A DNA stretch of 64,000 nucleotides from Acidobacteriota bacterium (GTDB taxonomy: Bacteria > Acidobacteriota > Terriglobia > Bryobacterales > Bryobacteraceae): assembly GCA_025352795.1 (NCBI GenBank), contig JANXSF010000050.1:1-64000 (forward strand), written 5' to 3'. A program made the position numbers and the translations under genes. Shown here in pieces: positions 7,817 to 17,194 of this stretch. Numbering within the stretch: position 1 is the first letter of the stretch; the number at the start of each line of letters is the position of its first letter. The notes below the pieces were generated by a model. That model did not search any database. It was not told the origin of the DNA and saw only the letters and a list, made by a program, of their open reading frames with translations.

Positions 7817-8053
7817 ATGCCGGAACAACCCAATCAGGAGCAGAGTTTCGAGGCTGGCTTAGCTGATCTCGAAGCAGTGGTAAAAGAACTGGAAACCGAA
7901 GGCTTGCCTTTAGAACGGGCCATCCAGATTTTTGAAAAAGGTGTGGCCCTCAGTGACCGTTGCCGCAAACAACTGGAAGATGCCGAATCGCGTATTGAGA
8001 TTCTTACCAGAAAGGGATCAAAGATCGTCCCGCAAATATTTGAGGCCGATTAG
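7817..8053 (+). CDS. xseB: Exodeoxyribonuclease VII small subunit
   Basis: 78 residues from ATG 7817. The start is chosen because the XseB fold begins here (SFEAGLADLEAVVKELE), and a longer frame upstream runs through the end of the previous gene. The motif LPLERAIQIFEKGVALSDRCRKQLEDAESRI is characteristic. XseB partners XseA to degrade single-stranded DNA; xseA is not in the window. It is the first gene of the tight group xseB-ispA-tlyA-nadK, three bases before ispA. TACAAT at 7804-7809 could be a -10 box, though I see no convincing -35. Confidence 0.95.
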   Translation: MPEQPNQEQSFEAGLADLEAVVKELETEGLPLERAIQIFEKGVALSDRCRKQLEDAESRIEILTRKGSKIVPQIFEAD

Positions 8054-8056
8054 CGC

Positions 8057-8923
8057 ATGAATATTTCAGCGTTTCTGGCTGATCGTACGACGATAACCGA
8101 AAGAGCCTTAGACCGGCTTGTCCCTTCGGAAACCACGCTTCCAGTGGCGATTCACAAAGCCATGCGCTACAGCTTATTCGCCGGTGGCAAACGCATCCGC
8201 CCTGCACTCTGCTTTGCGGCGAGTGAAGCGATTGGGGGCCATTGTCCAGGAATTGAAAACGTGGCTGCGACGCTGGAAATGATTCATACCTACTCGCTGA
8301 TTCATGACGACCTCCCTGCCCTGGATAATGACGACCTGCGCCGTGGTCGCCCCACCAATCACAAAGTGTTTGGCGAAGCGATGGCAATCTTGGCCGGTGA
8401 TTCCCTGCTGACGCTTGCCTTTGAAGTGCTAGGGAAACTGGGGAATGCACAGTTGGTGGTGGAATTGGCTACCGCATCTGGAACTGTTGGCGGAATGATT
8501 GGCGGACAGGTGGAAGATATTCAAGGCGAAGGCAAACCCGCTACAGCGGAGTTGTTGGATCGTATTCATCGGGCAAAAACCGGTGCCCTGCTGCGGGCCA
8601 GCGTTCGCATGGGCGCGATCTATGCCGGGGCCGCTGGGCCGCAGCTAGAAGCGCTTTCCAGCTACGGTGAGCATGTCGGCTTGGCCTTTCAAATTGTCGA
8701 TGATATTTTGGATGTGGAGCAATCTTCAGAAGCGCTCGGCAAGACCGCAGGCAAAGATGCGGCGCAGCAAAAAATCACATTTCCCGCCGTCTATGGCCTG
8801 GAACCTTCACGCCAAATGGCTGGGCGGGAACTGGAACTGGCCCACGCCGCCGTTGCACAATTTGGCGAAAAGGCCGACCCGCTGAAAGCTATCGCAGACC
8901 TGATCGTTCATCGGAAGGCATGA
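8057..8923 (+). CDS. ispA: Polyprenyl synthetase (farnesyl/geranylgeranyl diphosphate synthase)
   Basis: 288 residues of the trans-isoprenyl diphosphate synthase family. GGKRIRP is near residue 42. The first aspartate-rich motif is in IHDDLPALDNDDLRRGRPT (DDxxxxD) near 85, and the second is QIVDDILDVE near 217. It condenses isopentenyl diphosphate with allylic diphosphates in the cytoplasm, supplying precursors for undecaprenyl and menaquinone chains. Chain length cannot be fixed. It is three bases from xseB and overlaps tlyA by four, the xseB-ispA order widely conserved in bacteria. Confidence 0.95.
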   Translation: MNISAFLADRTTITERALDRLVPSETTLPVAIHKAMRYSLFAGGKRIRPALCFAASEAIGGHCPGIENVAATLEMIHTYSLIHDDLPALDNDDLRRGRPTNHKVFGEAMAILAGDSLLTLAFEVLGKLGNAQLVVELATASGTVGGMIGGQVEDIQGEGKPATAELLDRIHRAKTGALLRASVRMGAIYAGAAGPQLEALSSYGEHVGLAFQIVDDILDVEQSSEALGKTAGKDAAQQKITFPAVYGLEPSRQMAGRELELAHAAVAQFGEKADPLKAIADLIVHRKA

Positions 8924-9645
8924 AGACCAGACTCGATCAGTTACTGGTGCAACGGGGGCTCACCCAGTCCCGTGAAAAAGCACAGAGTCTGATTATGGCT
9001 GGGGCAGTTTTTGTGGAAGGCCAAAAATCCGATAAGCCTGGAAAATCCTTTGCGACGGATATTCAGATTGATGTTACCGAATCCTGCCCATACGTCGGCA
9101 GGGGCGGCTATAAGTTGGCTGCAGCTTTAGAAGCTTTCAAAATCCAGCCTGCGGGCAGAAGCTGCATGGACGTGGGATCCTCCACTGGTGGCTTCACCGA
9201 TTGTCTACTGCAAAATGGGGCTGCACGCGTCTACTGTTTCGACGTCGGGACGAACCAGTTGGATTGGAAAATCCGCAACGATCCGCGAGTTGTAGTGCGT
9301 GAAAATTACAACGTCCGCTACTTGAAGCCTGAAGATGTGGCGGGGAAAGTGAGCATTATTGTTTGCGATGTCAGCTTCATTTCCGTTACCTTAATCCTTC
9401 CTGCGGTGATGCCTCTATTGACCGACAACGGCGAAATGGTCGTTTTGATCAAGCCGCAATTCGAAGCTGGAAGAGAGCAAGTCGGCAAGGGCGGCATTGT
9501 TCGTGACCCCATCGTTCATAACCAGGTAGTGGAACGTATTGTTCTGTTTGTTGAGCAACAGTTACAATTGAAGACCGCCGTAATTCCCAGTCCCATTCTG
9601 GGGGCAGAAGGCAATCAGGAGTTCCTGCTACATGCACACCATTAA
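8920..9645 (+). CDS. tlyA: TlyA-family 16S/23S rRNA methyltransferase
   Basis: 241 residues. An N-terminal S4 RNA-binding domain (RLDQLLVQRGLTQSREKAQSLIMAG) is followed by an FtsJ-like SAM methyltransferase with DVGSSTGGFTDCLLQ near residue 85, VVLIKPQFEAGREQVGKGGIV near 175, and VSRGGYKL-like VGRGGYKL at the domain junction. TlyA proteins 2'-O-methylate rRNA cytidines and were once called haemolysins. The ATG overlaps the ispA stop (ATGA). The 3' end overlaps nadK by 14 bases. Confidence 0.93.
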   Translation: MKTRLDQLLVQRGLTQSREKAQSLIMAGAVFVEGQKSDKPGKSFATDIQIDVTESCPYVGRGGYKLAAALEAFKIQPAGRSCMDVGSSTGGFTDCLLQNGAARVYCFDVGTNQLDWKIRNDPRVVVRENYNVRYLKPEDVAGKVSIIVCDVSFISVTLILPAVMPLLTDNGEMVVLIKPQFEAGREQVGKGGIVRDPIVHNQVVERIVLFVEQQLQLKTAVIPSPILGAEGNQEFLLHAHH

Positions 9646-10495
9646 GCACGTGGCCATTATCGCCAAACCCGGTGCCACTGCCGGTAAGCAGCTTGTTCCC
9701 GAACTGGTTAGCTGGCTTGCCGCCAAGGGCATTACTGCAAGCTTGGATGAGCATGCGGCAGATTATACAGGGTCTTCCGATTGGCAGCCCCGGCAACAGG
9801 TTGTCCAAGGTGCACATTTAGTAATTGTCCTGGGAGGCGATGGAACGTTGCTAGCCGCTGCCCGTGCCGTAGGCGATAGCGGTGTCCCCGTATTTTCCGT
9901 CAACCTGGGGAGCCTGGGATTCCTTACAGCACTGACTATTGAAGAACTATATCCAGAATTGGAAAAGGCTTTGCGGGGCGAACTGCGTATGGGTTTGCGT
10001 CGCATGTTGTCCTGCCAAATTGTTCGCGATGACATTGAAATAGCCCATTACGACGCCTTGAACGACGTTGTGCTGACCAAAGCCGCCCTGGCCCGCGTCA
10101 TTGATTTGGAGACTTACGTGGACAACCATTTCATCTGCCGTTACAAGGCGGATGGCTTGATTATCGCCACGCCAACTGGTTCCACCGCCTATTCATTGTC
10201 CGCTGGTGGTCCTATTATTTTCCCGTCCGTAGCCGCACTGGCCATCACCCCGATTTGCCCGCACATGCTGACCAATCGCCCAGTGATTGTTTCCGATTCC
10301 AGTGTGATTCAAGTCGTCGCCCGTGGAGATGACGATTCGATTTGGTTGACTGTAGATGGCCAAGTGGGCCAACCCTTGCAGCAAGGGGATAAGCTGATTT
10401 GCAAAAGTTCGCACAAAACCATCAACCTGATCCGTCCGCCGAAAATGTTGTATTTTGACGTACTGCGTGCCAAGTTGCATTGGGGAGAACGCTAA
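9632..10495 (+). CDS. nadK: NAD kinase
   Basis: 287 residues. The family signature GGDGTLLAAAR is near residue 68, NLGSLGFLT near 91, the second conserved region ATPTGSTAYSLSAGGPI near 175, and a C-terminal ICPHMLTNRPV block. It phosphorylates NAD to NADP in the cytoplasm. The start at 9632 lies inside the last codons of tlyA, the usual tight coupling in xseB-ispA-tlyA-nadK clusters. A 16-base gap separates it from the transporter downstream. Confidence 0.95.
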   Translation: MHTIKHVAIIAKPGATAGKQLVPELVSWLAAKGITASLDEHAADYTGSSDWQPRQQVVQGAHLVIVLGGDGTLLAAARAVGDSGVPVFSVNLGSLGFLTALTIEELYPELEKALRGELRMGLRRMLSCQIVRDDIEIAHYDALNDVVLTKAALARVIDLETYVDNHFICRYKADGLIIATPTGSTAYSLSAGGPIIFPSVAALAITPICPHMLTNRPVIVSDSSVIQVVARGDDDSIWLTVDGQVGQPLQQGDKLICKSSHKTINLIRPPKMLYFDVLRAKLHWGER

Positions 10496-10511
10496 CAGGA
10501 GCTTCGCACTT

Positions 10512-11735
10512 ATGAAAAAGATTTCCATGACAACTTGGGTTTTTATCGCAATGGTGGCTGGCATTGTATTGGGCATAGTTGCGCCCGATGTGGCCAAGAA
10601 CCTTGCCCCTATCAGCAACATTTTTCTGCGCCTGATCAAAAGCATCATCGCGCCGCTGCTCTTCGGAACGTTAGTCTACGGCATAGCCGGCGCAGGCACT
10701 CCGAAAGCTATGGGACGCATTGCGGCCAAGGCATTCGCTTATTTCATTCCAGCAACTACGGTGGCCTTGTTTGTGGGATTGCTGGCCGTGAATCTCGTAA
10801 AGCCGGGAGTGGGCTTGACCATCGACAGATCGGCTAAGTTGGACCCCTCGCTGCAATCTACAAAAATCACCGTCGCGGGCATGTTGGAACATACCGTCCC
10901 CAGCAGCGTCGTGGACGCTATGGCCAAGGGTGAAGTGTTGCAGATCGTCGTGTTCTCAGTGATGTTCGGCATCGCCTGTTCCATGATTGGAGCCAAGGCT
11001 ACGCCCATGATTGAGTTCTGCCATTCACTTTCGGAGGTGATGTTTAAGTACACCGGCTTTGTCATGTATCTGGCCCCGTTTGGTGTGTTGGCGGCTATGG
11101 CGAGTACGGTGGGGTCTAAAGGGATCGATGTGCTGAGTAGCTTGGGGATGCTGGTGCTGACGCTGTACGGAGCGCTACTCGTCTTCGTAGTCTTCGTGCT
11201 GGGATTCGTAGCCCTGGTGATTCGCCTGCCCATTCGCAAATTCTGGAATGCGGTGAAGGAACCCTATTTCCTGGCTTTTTCCACCGCTTCCAGCGAGGCA
11301 GCCCTGCCCTTGGCGCTGGAGAACATGGAAAAGTTTGGAGTCCCCAAGCACATTGTTAGTTTCGTTCTGCCAACAGGTTATAGTTTCAATCTGGACGGCA
11401 GCACACTGTACCTATCCTTAGCCAGTGTCTTCGTGGCCCAGGCGGCAGGCGTGAACATGAGCATCGGCGAACAGATCATGATGATGCTGACCCTCATGCT
11501 ATCCAGTAAAGGCGTAGCCGCAGTGCCCCGAGCATCGCTAGTGATTCTGGCCGGGACTCTCTCAAACTTCAATCTGCCAATTGAGGGAATCAGCCTGATT
11601 TTAGGCGTCGATGCGTTGATGGACATGGCCCGGACATCGGTCAACTTACTGGGCAACTGTCTTGCTGCTGCAGTGGTCGCCAAGTGGGAAGGTTATGATT
11701 TGAATGCGGCGGCAGTGGAAACAATTCCCGCTTAG
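10512..11735 (+). CDS. Dicarboxylate/amino acid:cation symporter (DAACS family)
   Basis: 407 residues from ATG 10512; AGGAG lies about ten bases before it, and the upstream in-frame extension would overlap nadK. A glutamate/dicarboxylate symporter of the GltP/DctA fold: eight-helix topology, the serine-rich loop FLAFSTASSEAALPLALENM (re-entrant hairpin 1) near residue 258, and GYSFNLDGSTLYL near 295 in place of the usual GATINMDG. Located in the inner membrane, it couples acidic amino acid or C4-dicarboxylate uptake to Na+ or H+. The substrate cannot be told apart. The gene ends eight bases from the converging methyltransferase. Confidence 0.92.
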   Translation: MKKISMTTWVFIAMVAGIVLGIVAPDVAKNLAPISNIFLRLIKSIIAPLLFGTLVYGIAGAGTPKAMGRIAAKAFAYFIPATTVALFVGLLAVNLVKPGVGLTIDRSAKLDPSLQSTKITVAGMLEHTVPSSVVDAMAKGEVLQIVVFSVMFGIACSMIGAKATPMIEFCHSLSEVMFKYTGFVMYLAPFGVLAAMASTVGSKGIDVLSSLGMLVLTLYGALLVFVVFVLGFVALVIRLPIRKFWNAVKEPYFLAFSTASSEAALPLALENMEKFGVPKHIVSFVLPTGYSFNLDGSTLYLSLASVFVAQAAGVNMSIGEQIMMMLTLMLSSKGVAAVPRASLVILAGTLSNFNLPIEGISLILGVDALMDMARTSVNLLGNCLAAAVVAKWEGYDLNAAAVETIPA

Positions 11736-11743
11736 TGGCGCTC

Positions 11744-12586
11744 TTAGGTTGCGCTTGACTTGCAGTATAAATGGCCTTGCATGGTCACGTCGGAATTTTC
11801 TGGCGTGATCATCGAACCAGATTCAATGTGAAAGATATTGCGGTAATTGTTTTCCCATAAAAAGGCAACAATTGCAGCGGCTTTGGCTTTTTTCTCACGA
11901 ATCGTTTCGCCATGCATTTCCAGAAACAAGATTGGCTTGTAGAGCGCAAGCGTGGCCCGTGCTCCGCGCAGAGCCTCAATTTCCAGACCCTCAATATCGA
12001 TCTTGATGAAATCAGGAGCAGGTAAACCGGCGCTGGGAATTTCCTGGTCCAGCGTCACAATGGAAATCTGTTCCGTCACCGTTCCGTCGCCTGCTTCTAA
12101 AATACCAGCCACCATCTTTCCATCAACGCTTGCACCGCCCGGCATAAGTGGGCTGCTGACCATGGTTTTCGATTCTTGCAGCGAACCAACACCAACCTTG
12201 CGCACGGAAACATTCTTGATGTCGTTCAATTGCAAGTTTTCCATTAAACGCTTGTTATTTTGGGTATTGGGCTCGAAACAGACCACTTGTTTAGCTCGCG
12301 ACGCAAAAAACAAAGTCAACAAACCTTGAAAGGCACCAACGTCGTAGACGGTCATCCCACTGAGGTCGAGGCCGGACCAGAATTGATGCTCGGCATTCAC
12401 AGCGCCACCAGAAAGAGCCGCCGGAAGCCAACCGATTCCACCTTTCCGCTTCATCCCTTTCAGCAAACCATGGCGTACGGTGTAAACAACGGATCCGAAC
12501 ACATGAATACTAACCCAAGCGATCACCCGGTGTTTTAGTGAGTAATGTGCAAATGCAACGTCTTCATTCTGATTGGGGTGTGCCAT
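11744..12586 (-). CDS. FkbM-family methyltransferase
   Basis: 280 residues. SAM-binding motif VYDVGAFQGLLTLFFASRAKQVVCFEPN near residue 80, then FIKIDIEGLEIEALRGA near 190 and PILFLEMHGE near 210; the D-I-E-G motif is the FkbM hallmark. Such enzymes O-methylate sugars, lipids or natural products; the acceptor is unknown. The N-terminal 70 residues form a basic, partly hydrophobic region that may contact membrane. It is a single gene, convergent with the symporter. Confidence 0.88.
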   Translation of the reverse strand: MAHPNQNEDVAFAHYSLKHRVIAWVSIHVFGSVVYTVRHGLLKGMKRKGGIGWLPAALSGGAVNAEHQFWSGLDLSGMTVYDVGAFQGLLTLFFASRAKQVVCFEPNTQNNKRLMENLQLNDIKNVSVRKVGVGSLQESKTMVSSPLMPGGASVDGKMVAGILEAGDGTVTEQISIVTLDQEIPSAGLPAPDFIKIDIEGLEIEALRGARATLALYKPILFLEMHGETIREKKAKAAAIVAFLWENNYRNIFHIESGSMITPENSDVTMQGHLYCKSSAT

Positions 12587-12680
12587 TCGTATAAGGTATT
12601 ATAACTAACCAATGGTGATGATTGGAATGGTCGGGAATTGTTCCCTTTGGATGATTCCTTGACATGATAAAATCAAGGAA

Positions 12681-12888
12681 ATGATCACCACCTTGACTCG
12701 CAAGAATCAAGTAACGGTTCCTGCAGAAATCGTCAAGGAAATGTGGAATTAGGATTCCAACAGTGGATGCGCTCATAGCAGCAACCGCTAAAATCCACGG
12801 GTTCAAACTAATCCACCGCGATCCACATTTTGCTACGATTCCTGCCGATCTTCTTAAACAAGTAATGCTCCCCACCAAAGCCAAATAA
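12681..12888 (+). pseudogene. Chimeric remnant of an AbrB-type antitoxin and a PIN toxin
   Basis: ATG 12681 opens a 23-codon frame MITTLTRKNQVTVPAEIVKE... that is the N-terminal strand-swap region of an AbrB/MazE-type antitoxin. It stops at TAG 12750-12752. In an overlapping frame from about 12745 to TAA 12886-12888 the sequence reads VDALIAATAKIHGFKLIHRD then PHFATIP, the C-terminal half of a VapC-like PIN domain. The middle (antitoxin body and PIN N-terminus) is missing, consistent with an internal deletion of a vapBC-like operon. The stop codon abuts the rpoC terminator. Confidence 0.75.
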
Positions 12889-12917
12889 AAAACGACACCG
12901 AGTTTCCCCGGTGCCGT
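12886..12917 (-). terminator. Rho-independent terminator of the rpoBC operon
   Basis: Read on the minus strand: ACGGCACCG, an 8-base loop, CGGTGTCGT (one G-T pair), then six T. It begins 27 bases after the rpoC stop codon. Confidence 0.85.
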
Positions 12918-12943
12918 TTCATTTCTTAAACTAACTGCGAAAT

Positions 12944-15900
12944 CTACTCAGCAACATCCTCGCTGCCGCCGATCTCAGTTACTTCGCTCAACCCTCCGGT
13001 ATAAACCGTCCGAACCTCTTCGTCGTAACCACCCAATCCATCAGCCAGCGAAATCTCCGGCTCTTCCACCACCGGCTCTTCCACGATATCCTCGCCAGCG
13101 ATTTTCACACTGCGATAGTAATCGAGGCCTGTGCCGGCTGGTATCAGACGGCCCATGATCACGTTTTCTTTGAGTCCTCGCAAGTAGTCTACCTTGCCGT
13201 TGATGGCGGCTTCGGTCAATACACGCGTTGTCTCCTGGAAGCTGGCTGCTGAGATGAACGAATCCGTCGATAGCGACGCCTTCGTGATTCCCAACAACAC
13301 TGCCTTACCCGCTGCTGGCTTTCCGCCTGCATCCAGCACCCTGGCATTCTCTTCCTTGAACTTGAAGCGATCGACCACTTCTTCTGGAAGGAATTCGGAA
13401 TCGCCGATATCTTCAATACGAACCCAACGCAGCATCTGCCGTGAGATGACTTCCAAATGCTTGTCGTTGATGTTCACGCCCTGTAACCGGTAAACTTCCT
13501 GAATTTCGTTCACCAGGTACTTCTGCAGTTCGCGCTCACCCAGGACGGCAAGAATATCATGCGGATTGCGCGGACCATCCATTAACGGATCGCCAGCCTT
13601 CACCCGCTCCCCATCCTGCACGTTGATGTGGACACCACGCGGAATGGAATATTCACGCGCATTGCCGTCATCCCCGTGGATGGCAATCTTACGATAGCCC
13701 TTGGTCACTTCGCCGTGTTTAATGATGCCGTTGATTTCAGCAATAACCGCTGGATCACGAGGCTTACGAGCTTCAAACAGTTCCACAACACGCGGCAAAC
13801 CACCGGTGATGTCTTTGGTTTTCGATGTCGCACGCGGGATCTTGGCAATGACATCGCCGGCGTGAACTTCGTCGCCGTCGCGCATCATCAAGTGGGCGTG
13901 GGTCGGCATGAGATAGCGCTTCTCATCCGCTTTATGTCCTCCGTGCGGCCGGATCATGACCATCGGCTGACGCTTTTCATCCATGGAATCGGACACAACC
14001 AACTGGGATAGCCCAGTGATTTCATCCACCATTTCCGTAAGCGTGGCGCCTTCAATCAAATCCTTGAAGTGAGCGATACCAGTGAGTTCCGTCAAGATGG
14101 AGAATGTATAAGGATCCCATTCCAGCATCTTTTCGTTGGCCTTAACCGCAGCGCCCTCTTCGTACAGAATACGAGCGCCGTACACCACCTGATACCGTTC
14201 GCGTTCGCGATTCTTTTCATCCACAACGGCCAGAATACCGTTGCGATTCATAGCAACCAGTTCACCTTTTGCATTGCGAACCGTTTGGATTCCAATGTGC
14301 CGGACAAACCCGTTGGTACGTGCTTCCTGCGTCGATTGTTCCGATGCTCGCGTTGCCGCGCCACCGATGTGGAAGGTACGCATGGTAAGCTGCGTTCCTG
14401 GTTCGCCGATGGACTGTGCAGCAATAACACCGCAAGCTTCTCCGCGTTCCACCAATCTGCCAGTGGCCAGGTTACGACCGTAGCAGAGCTGACAAACACC
14501 GCGTTTCGATTCGCAGGTGAGCACCGAACGGATCTTCACCCGTTCAATACCCGCTGCTTGAATGGCGGCGGCCAACTCTTCTGTGATTTCCTGGTTCACC
14601 TTGACGATGACGTTGTTTTCAAAGTCGAGCTGCGTTTCAAGAGCCACACGACCCACAATGCGGTCACGCAACGGCTCAATGATTTCACCCGATTCAATGA
14701 TCGGCTCCACGTAAATTCCGTCCATGGTTCCGCAATCGGTGTCAGTGACAATAACGTCTTGTGCCACGTCCACCAATCGGCGAGTGAGGTAACCGGAATC
14801 GGCGGTTTTAAGAGCCGTATCTGCCAATCCCTTACGAGCACCGTGCGTTGAAATGAAGTACTGCAACACATTCAACCCTTCACGGAAGTTCGCAGTGATT
14901 GGCGTTTCAATGATTTCGCCAGATGGCTTAGCCATCAAGCCGCGCATACCGGACAACTGGCGGATCTGTTGTTTCGATCCACGAGCGCCGGAATCGGCCA
15001 TGATGTAAATCGGGTTCAGGTAACGACCGGTGCGATCGTCTTCTTCCATCACCTTGAACATCTCTTCCGAGACGCGGTCGGTGACTTTGGACCAGATTTC
15101 AATGATTTTGTTGTAGCGTTCGCGCTGGGTAATTGCGCCTTCCTGGTACTGATTCTGGACCTCAATAACGGCCTTTTCAGCTTCTTTAACCAGGGTAGCT
15201 TTCTGCTTAGGCACCACCATGTCGTCAATGCCGATGGAAATTCCGGCTCGGGTTGCGTACAGGAACCCAAGGGCCTTCACTTCATCCAGCATCTTCACGG
15301 TGACGTGCAGACCAAAGCGCAGGTAGCAATAGTGCACCATCTGCGTCAGGCCTTTTTTCTTCAACAGGCCATTGATAAACGGCATGTCATCGGGCAGCAC
15401 GTCGTTCAAAATTACGCGACCGACGGAAGTATCCATGTCGGCTTTGTCGTATTGAACAGGCTCGGTGTGCATGATGTTCTGGCTGTCGAACGCCTTGCCC
15501 AGTTCCATCACCGGTCCGGTATAACGCAGTTTGATGGGGGTGAGTGTTTCCACTTCGCCCATTTCAAGAGCGATTAATACGTCGTCAATGGATGCGAATT
15601 TCTTGCCTTCGCCCTTGGTGCCAGGAACTGCTTTAGTAAGGTAGTAGAGACCAAGAACCATGTCCTGCGACGGGATCGCGATGGGCGCGCCGTGAGCGGG
15701 GGACAGAATATTGTTCGACGAAAGCATCAGGGTTGTTGCTTCGATCTGAGCTTCCGGCGAAAGCGGAATATGGACGGCCATCTGATCACCATCGAAATCG
15801 GCGTTGAAGGCGGTACAAACCAGCGGATGTAGCTTGATCGCCTTGCCTTCGACGAGAATCGGTTCAAAGGCCTGAATGCCTAGGCGATGCAGTGTCGGAG

Positions 15901-17179
15901 CGCGATTCAGAAGGATCGGATGATCGCGAATGACTTCTTCGAGAATGTCCCAAACTACCGGATCCTGCTGTTCCACCAATTCTTTGGCTTGTTTAATGGT
16001 GGTGCAATGACCACGCTGTTCCAGGCGATGATAAATGAATGGCTTGAACAGTTCCAGAGCCATCTTCTTTGGCAGACCGCACTGATTCAGTTTCAGTTCC
16101 GGACCGACGACGATCACCGAACGACCAGAGTAATCGACGCGCTTTCCAAGCAGATTCTGCCGGAAACGACCCTGCTTGCCTTTCAGCGTATCGGACAGCG
16201 ATTTCAGAGGACGATTGTTGGCACCACGCAGAACACGGCCACGGCGACCGTTGTCAAACAAGGCGTCAACAGCTTCCTGCAGCATGCGCTTTTCGTTACG
16301 AACAATCACATCTGGCGCATGCAGTTCCATCAACTTCTTCAAACGGTTATTGCGGTTGATGACGCGGCGATATAGATCATTAAGATCGGAAGTAGCGAAG
16401 CGACCACCATCCAGCGGCACTAAAGGACGCAATTCGGGCGGGATCACTGGTATCACGTCCAAAATCATCCATTCGGGCTTGTTGGCAGACTTTCGGAAAC
16501 TTTCAGCAACGCGCAAACGCTTGGCATACTTCAGCTTCTTCTGGGCCGATTGCTCCGTCTTCATCTTTTCGCGAATCATGATGGACAGTGATTCCACGTC
16601 CATCTTGCGCAGTAGATCTTTAATGCCTTCGGCGCCCATCATTGCGACGAATTTACCCGGATATTCCAGGTCCAGTTGACGCTTGCGTTCGTCGGTGATT
16701 ACCTCACCGGCTGAAATTTCCTGCACGTCGCCTGGATCTACAATCACGTAAGCTTCAAAATAGAGAACCCGTTCCAATTCGCGTAAAGTGATGTCAAGCA
16801 GATAGCCGATGCGGCTGGGCAATCCCTTGAAAAACCAAACGTGCGAACAGGGGCTGGCCAGTTCAATGTGTCCCAACCGTTCCCGGCGAACCCGGGATAA
16901 CGTAACTTCAACACCGCACTTATCGCAGATTACACCGCGATGCTTCATGCGTTTGTACTTACCGCACAAGCATTCCCAATCGGCGATAGGTCCAAAGATG
17001 CGGGCACAGAAAAGGCCGTCCCGCTCTGGTTTGAACGTACGATAGTTAATGGTCTCTGGCTTGGTTACTTCGCCGTGAGACCAACTCCGGATTTTTTCCG
17101 GGGAGGCGAGACTGATCCGAATGGAATCAAAGTCCGCAATTAGATTCGCGCGATCATATGGGGAAGATCTATACATCAT
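12944..17179 (-). CDS. rpoC: DNA-directed RNA polymerase subunit beta'
   Basis: 1411 residues, the usual length. N-terminal zinc site [21 protein letters not shown] near residue 70, catalytic [16 protein letters not shown] near 460, second zinc site with [17 protein letters not shown] near 890, and trigger/bridge elements such as [18 protein letters not shown]. The acidic C-terminal tail is extended ([18 protein letters not shown]...). It forms the catalytic clamp of RNA polymerase with RpoB, whose gene ends 15 bases upstream; both are closed by the terminator at 12886-12917. Confidence 0.99.
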   Translation of the reverse strand: MMYRSSPYDRANLIADFDSIRISLASPEKIRSWSHGEVTKPETINYRTFKPERDGLFCARIFGPIADWECLCGKYKRMKHRGVICDKCGVEVTLSRVRRERLGHIELASPCSHVWFFKGLPSRIGYLLDITLRELERVLYFEAYVIVDPGDVQEISAGEVITDERKRQLDLEYPGKFVAMMGAEGIKDLLRKMDVESLSIMIREKMKTEQSAQKKLKYAKRLRVAESFRKSANKPEWMILDVIPVIPPELRPLVPLDGGRFATSDLNDLYRRVINRNNRLKKLMELHAPDVIVRNEKRMLQEAVDALFDNGRRGRVLRGANNRPLKSLSDTLKGKQGRFRQNLLGKRVDYSGRSVIVVGPELKLNQCGLPKKMALELFKPFIYHRLEQRGHCTTIKQAKELVEQQDPVVWDILEEVIRDHPILLNRAPTLHRLGIQAFEPILVEGKAIKLHPLVCTAFNADFDGDQMAVHIPLSPEAQIEATTLMLSSNNILSPAHGAPIAIPSQDMVLGLYYLTKAVPGTKGEGKKFASIDDVLIALEMGEVETLTPIKLRYTGPVMELGKAFDSQNIMHTEPVQYDKADMDTSVGRVILNDVLPDDMPFINGLLKKKGLTQMVHYCYLRFGLHVTVKMLDEVKALGFLYATRAGISIGIDDMVVPKQKATLVKEAEKAVIEVQNQYQEGAITQRERYNKIIEIWSKVTDRVSEEMFKVMEEDDRTGRYLNPIYIMADSGARGSKQQIRQLSGMRGLMAKPSGEIIETPITANFREGLNVLQYFISTHGARKGLADTALKTADSGYLTRRLVDVAQDVIVTDTDCGTMDGIYVEPIIESGEIIEPLRDRIVGRVALETQLDFENNVIVKVNQEITEELAAAIQAAGIERVKIRSVLTCESKRGVCQLCYGRNLATGRLVERGEACGVIAAQSIGEPGTQLTMRTFHIGGAATRASEQSTQEARTNGFVRHIGIQTVRNAKGELVAMNRNGILAVVDEKNRERERYQVVYGARILYEEGAAVKANEKMLEWDPYTFSILTELTGIAHFKDLIEGATLTEMVDEITGLSQLVVSDSMDEKRQPMVMIRPHGGHKADEKRYLMPTHAHLMMRDGDEVHAGDVIAKIPRATSKTKDITGGLPRVVELFEARKPRDPAVIAEINGIIKHGEVTKGYRKIAIHGDDGNAREYSIPRGVHINVQDGERVKAGDPLMDGPRNPHDILAVLGERELQKYLVNEIQEVYRLQGVNINDKHLEVISRQMLRWVRIEDIGDSEFLPEEVVDRFKFKEENARVLDAGGKPAAGKAVLLGITKASLSTDSFISAASFQETTRVLTEAAINGKVDYLRGLKENVIMGRLIPAGTGLDYYRSVKIAGEDIVEEPVVEEPEISLADGLGGYDEEVRTVYTGGLSEVTEIGGSEDVAE

Positions 17180-17194
17180 CGCTTAACCTCCTCC

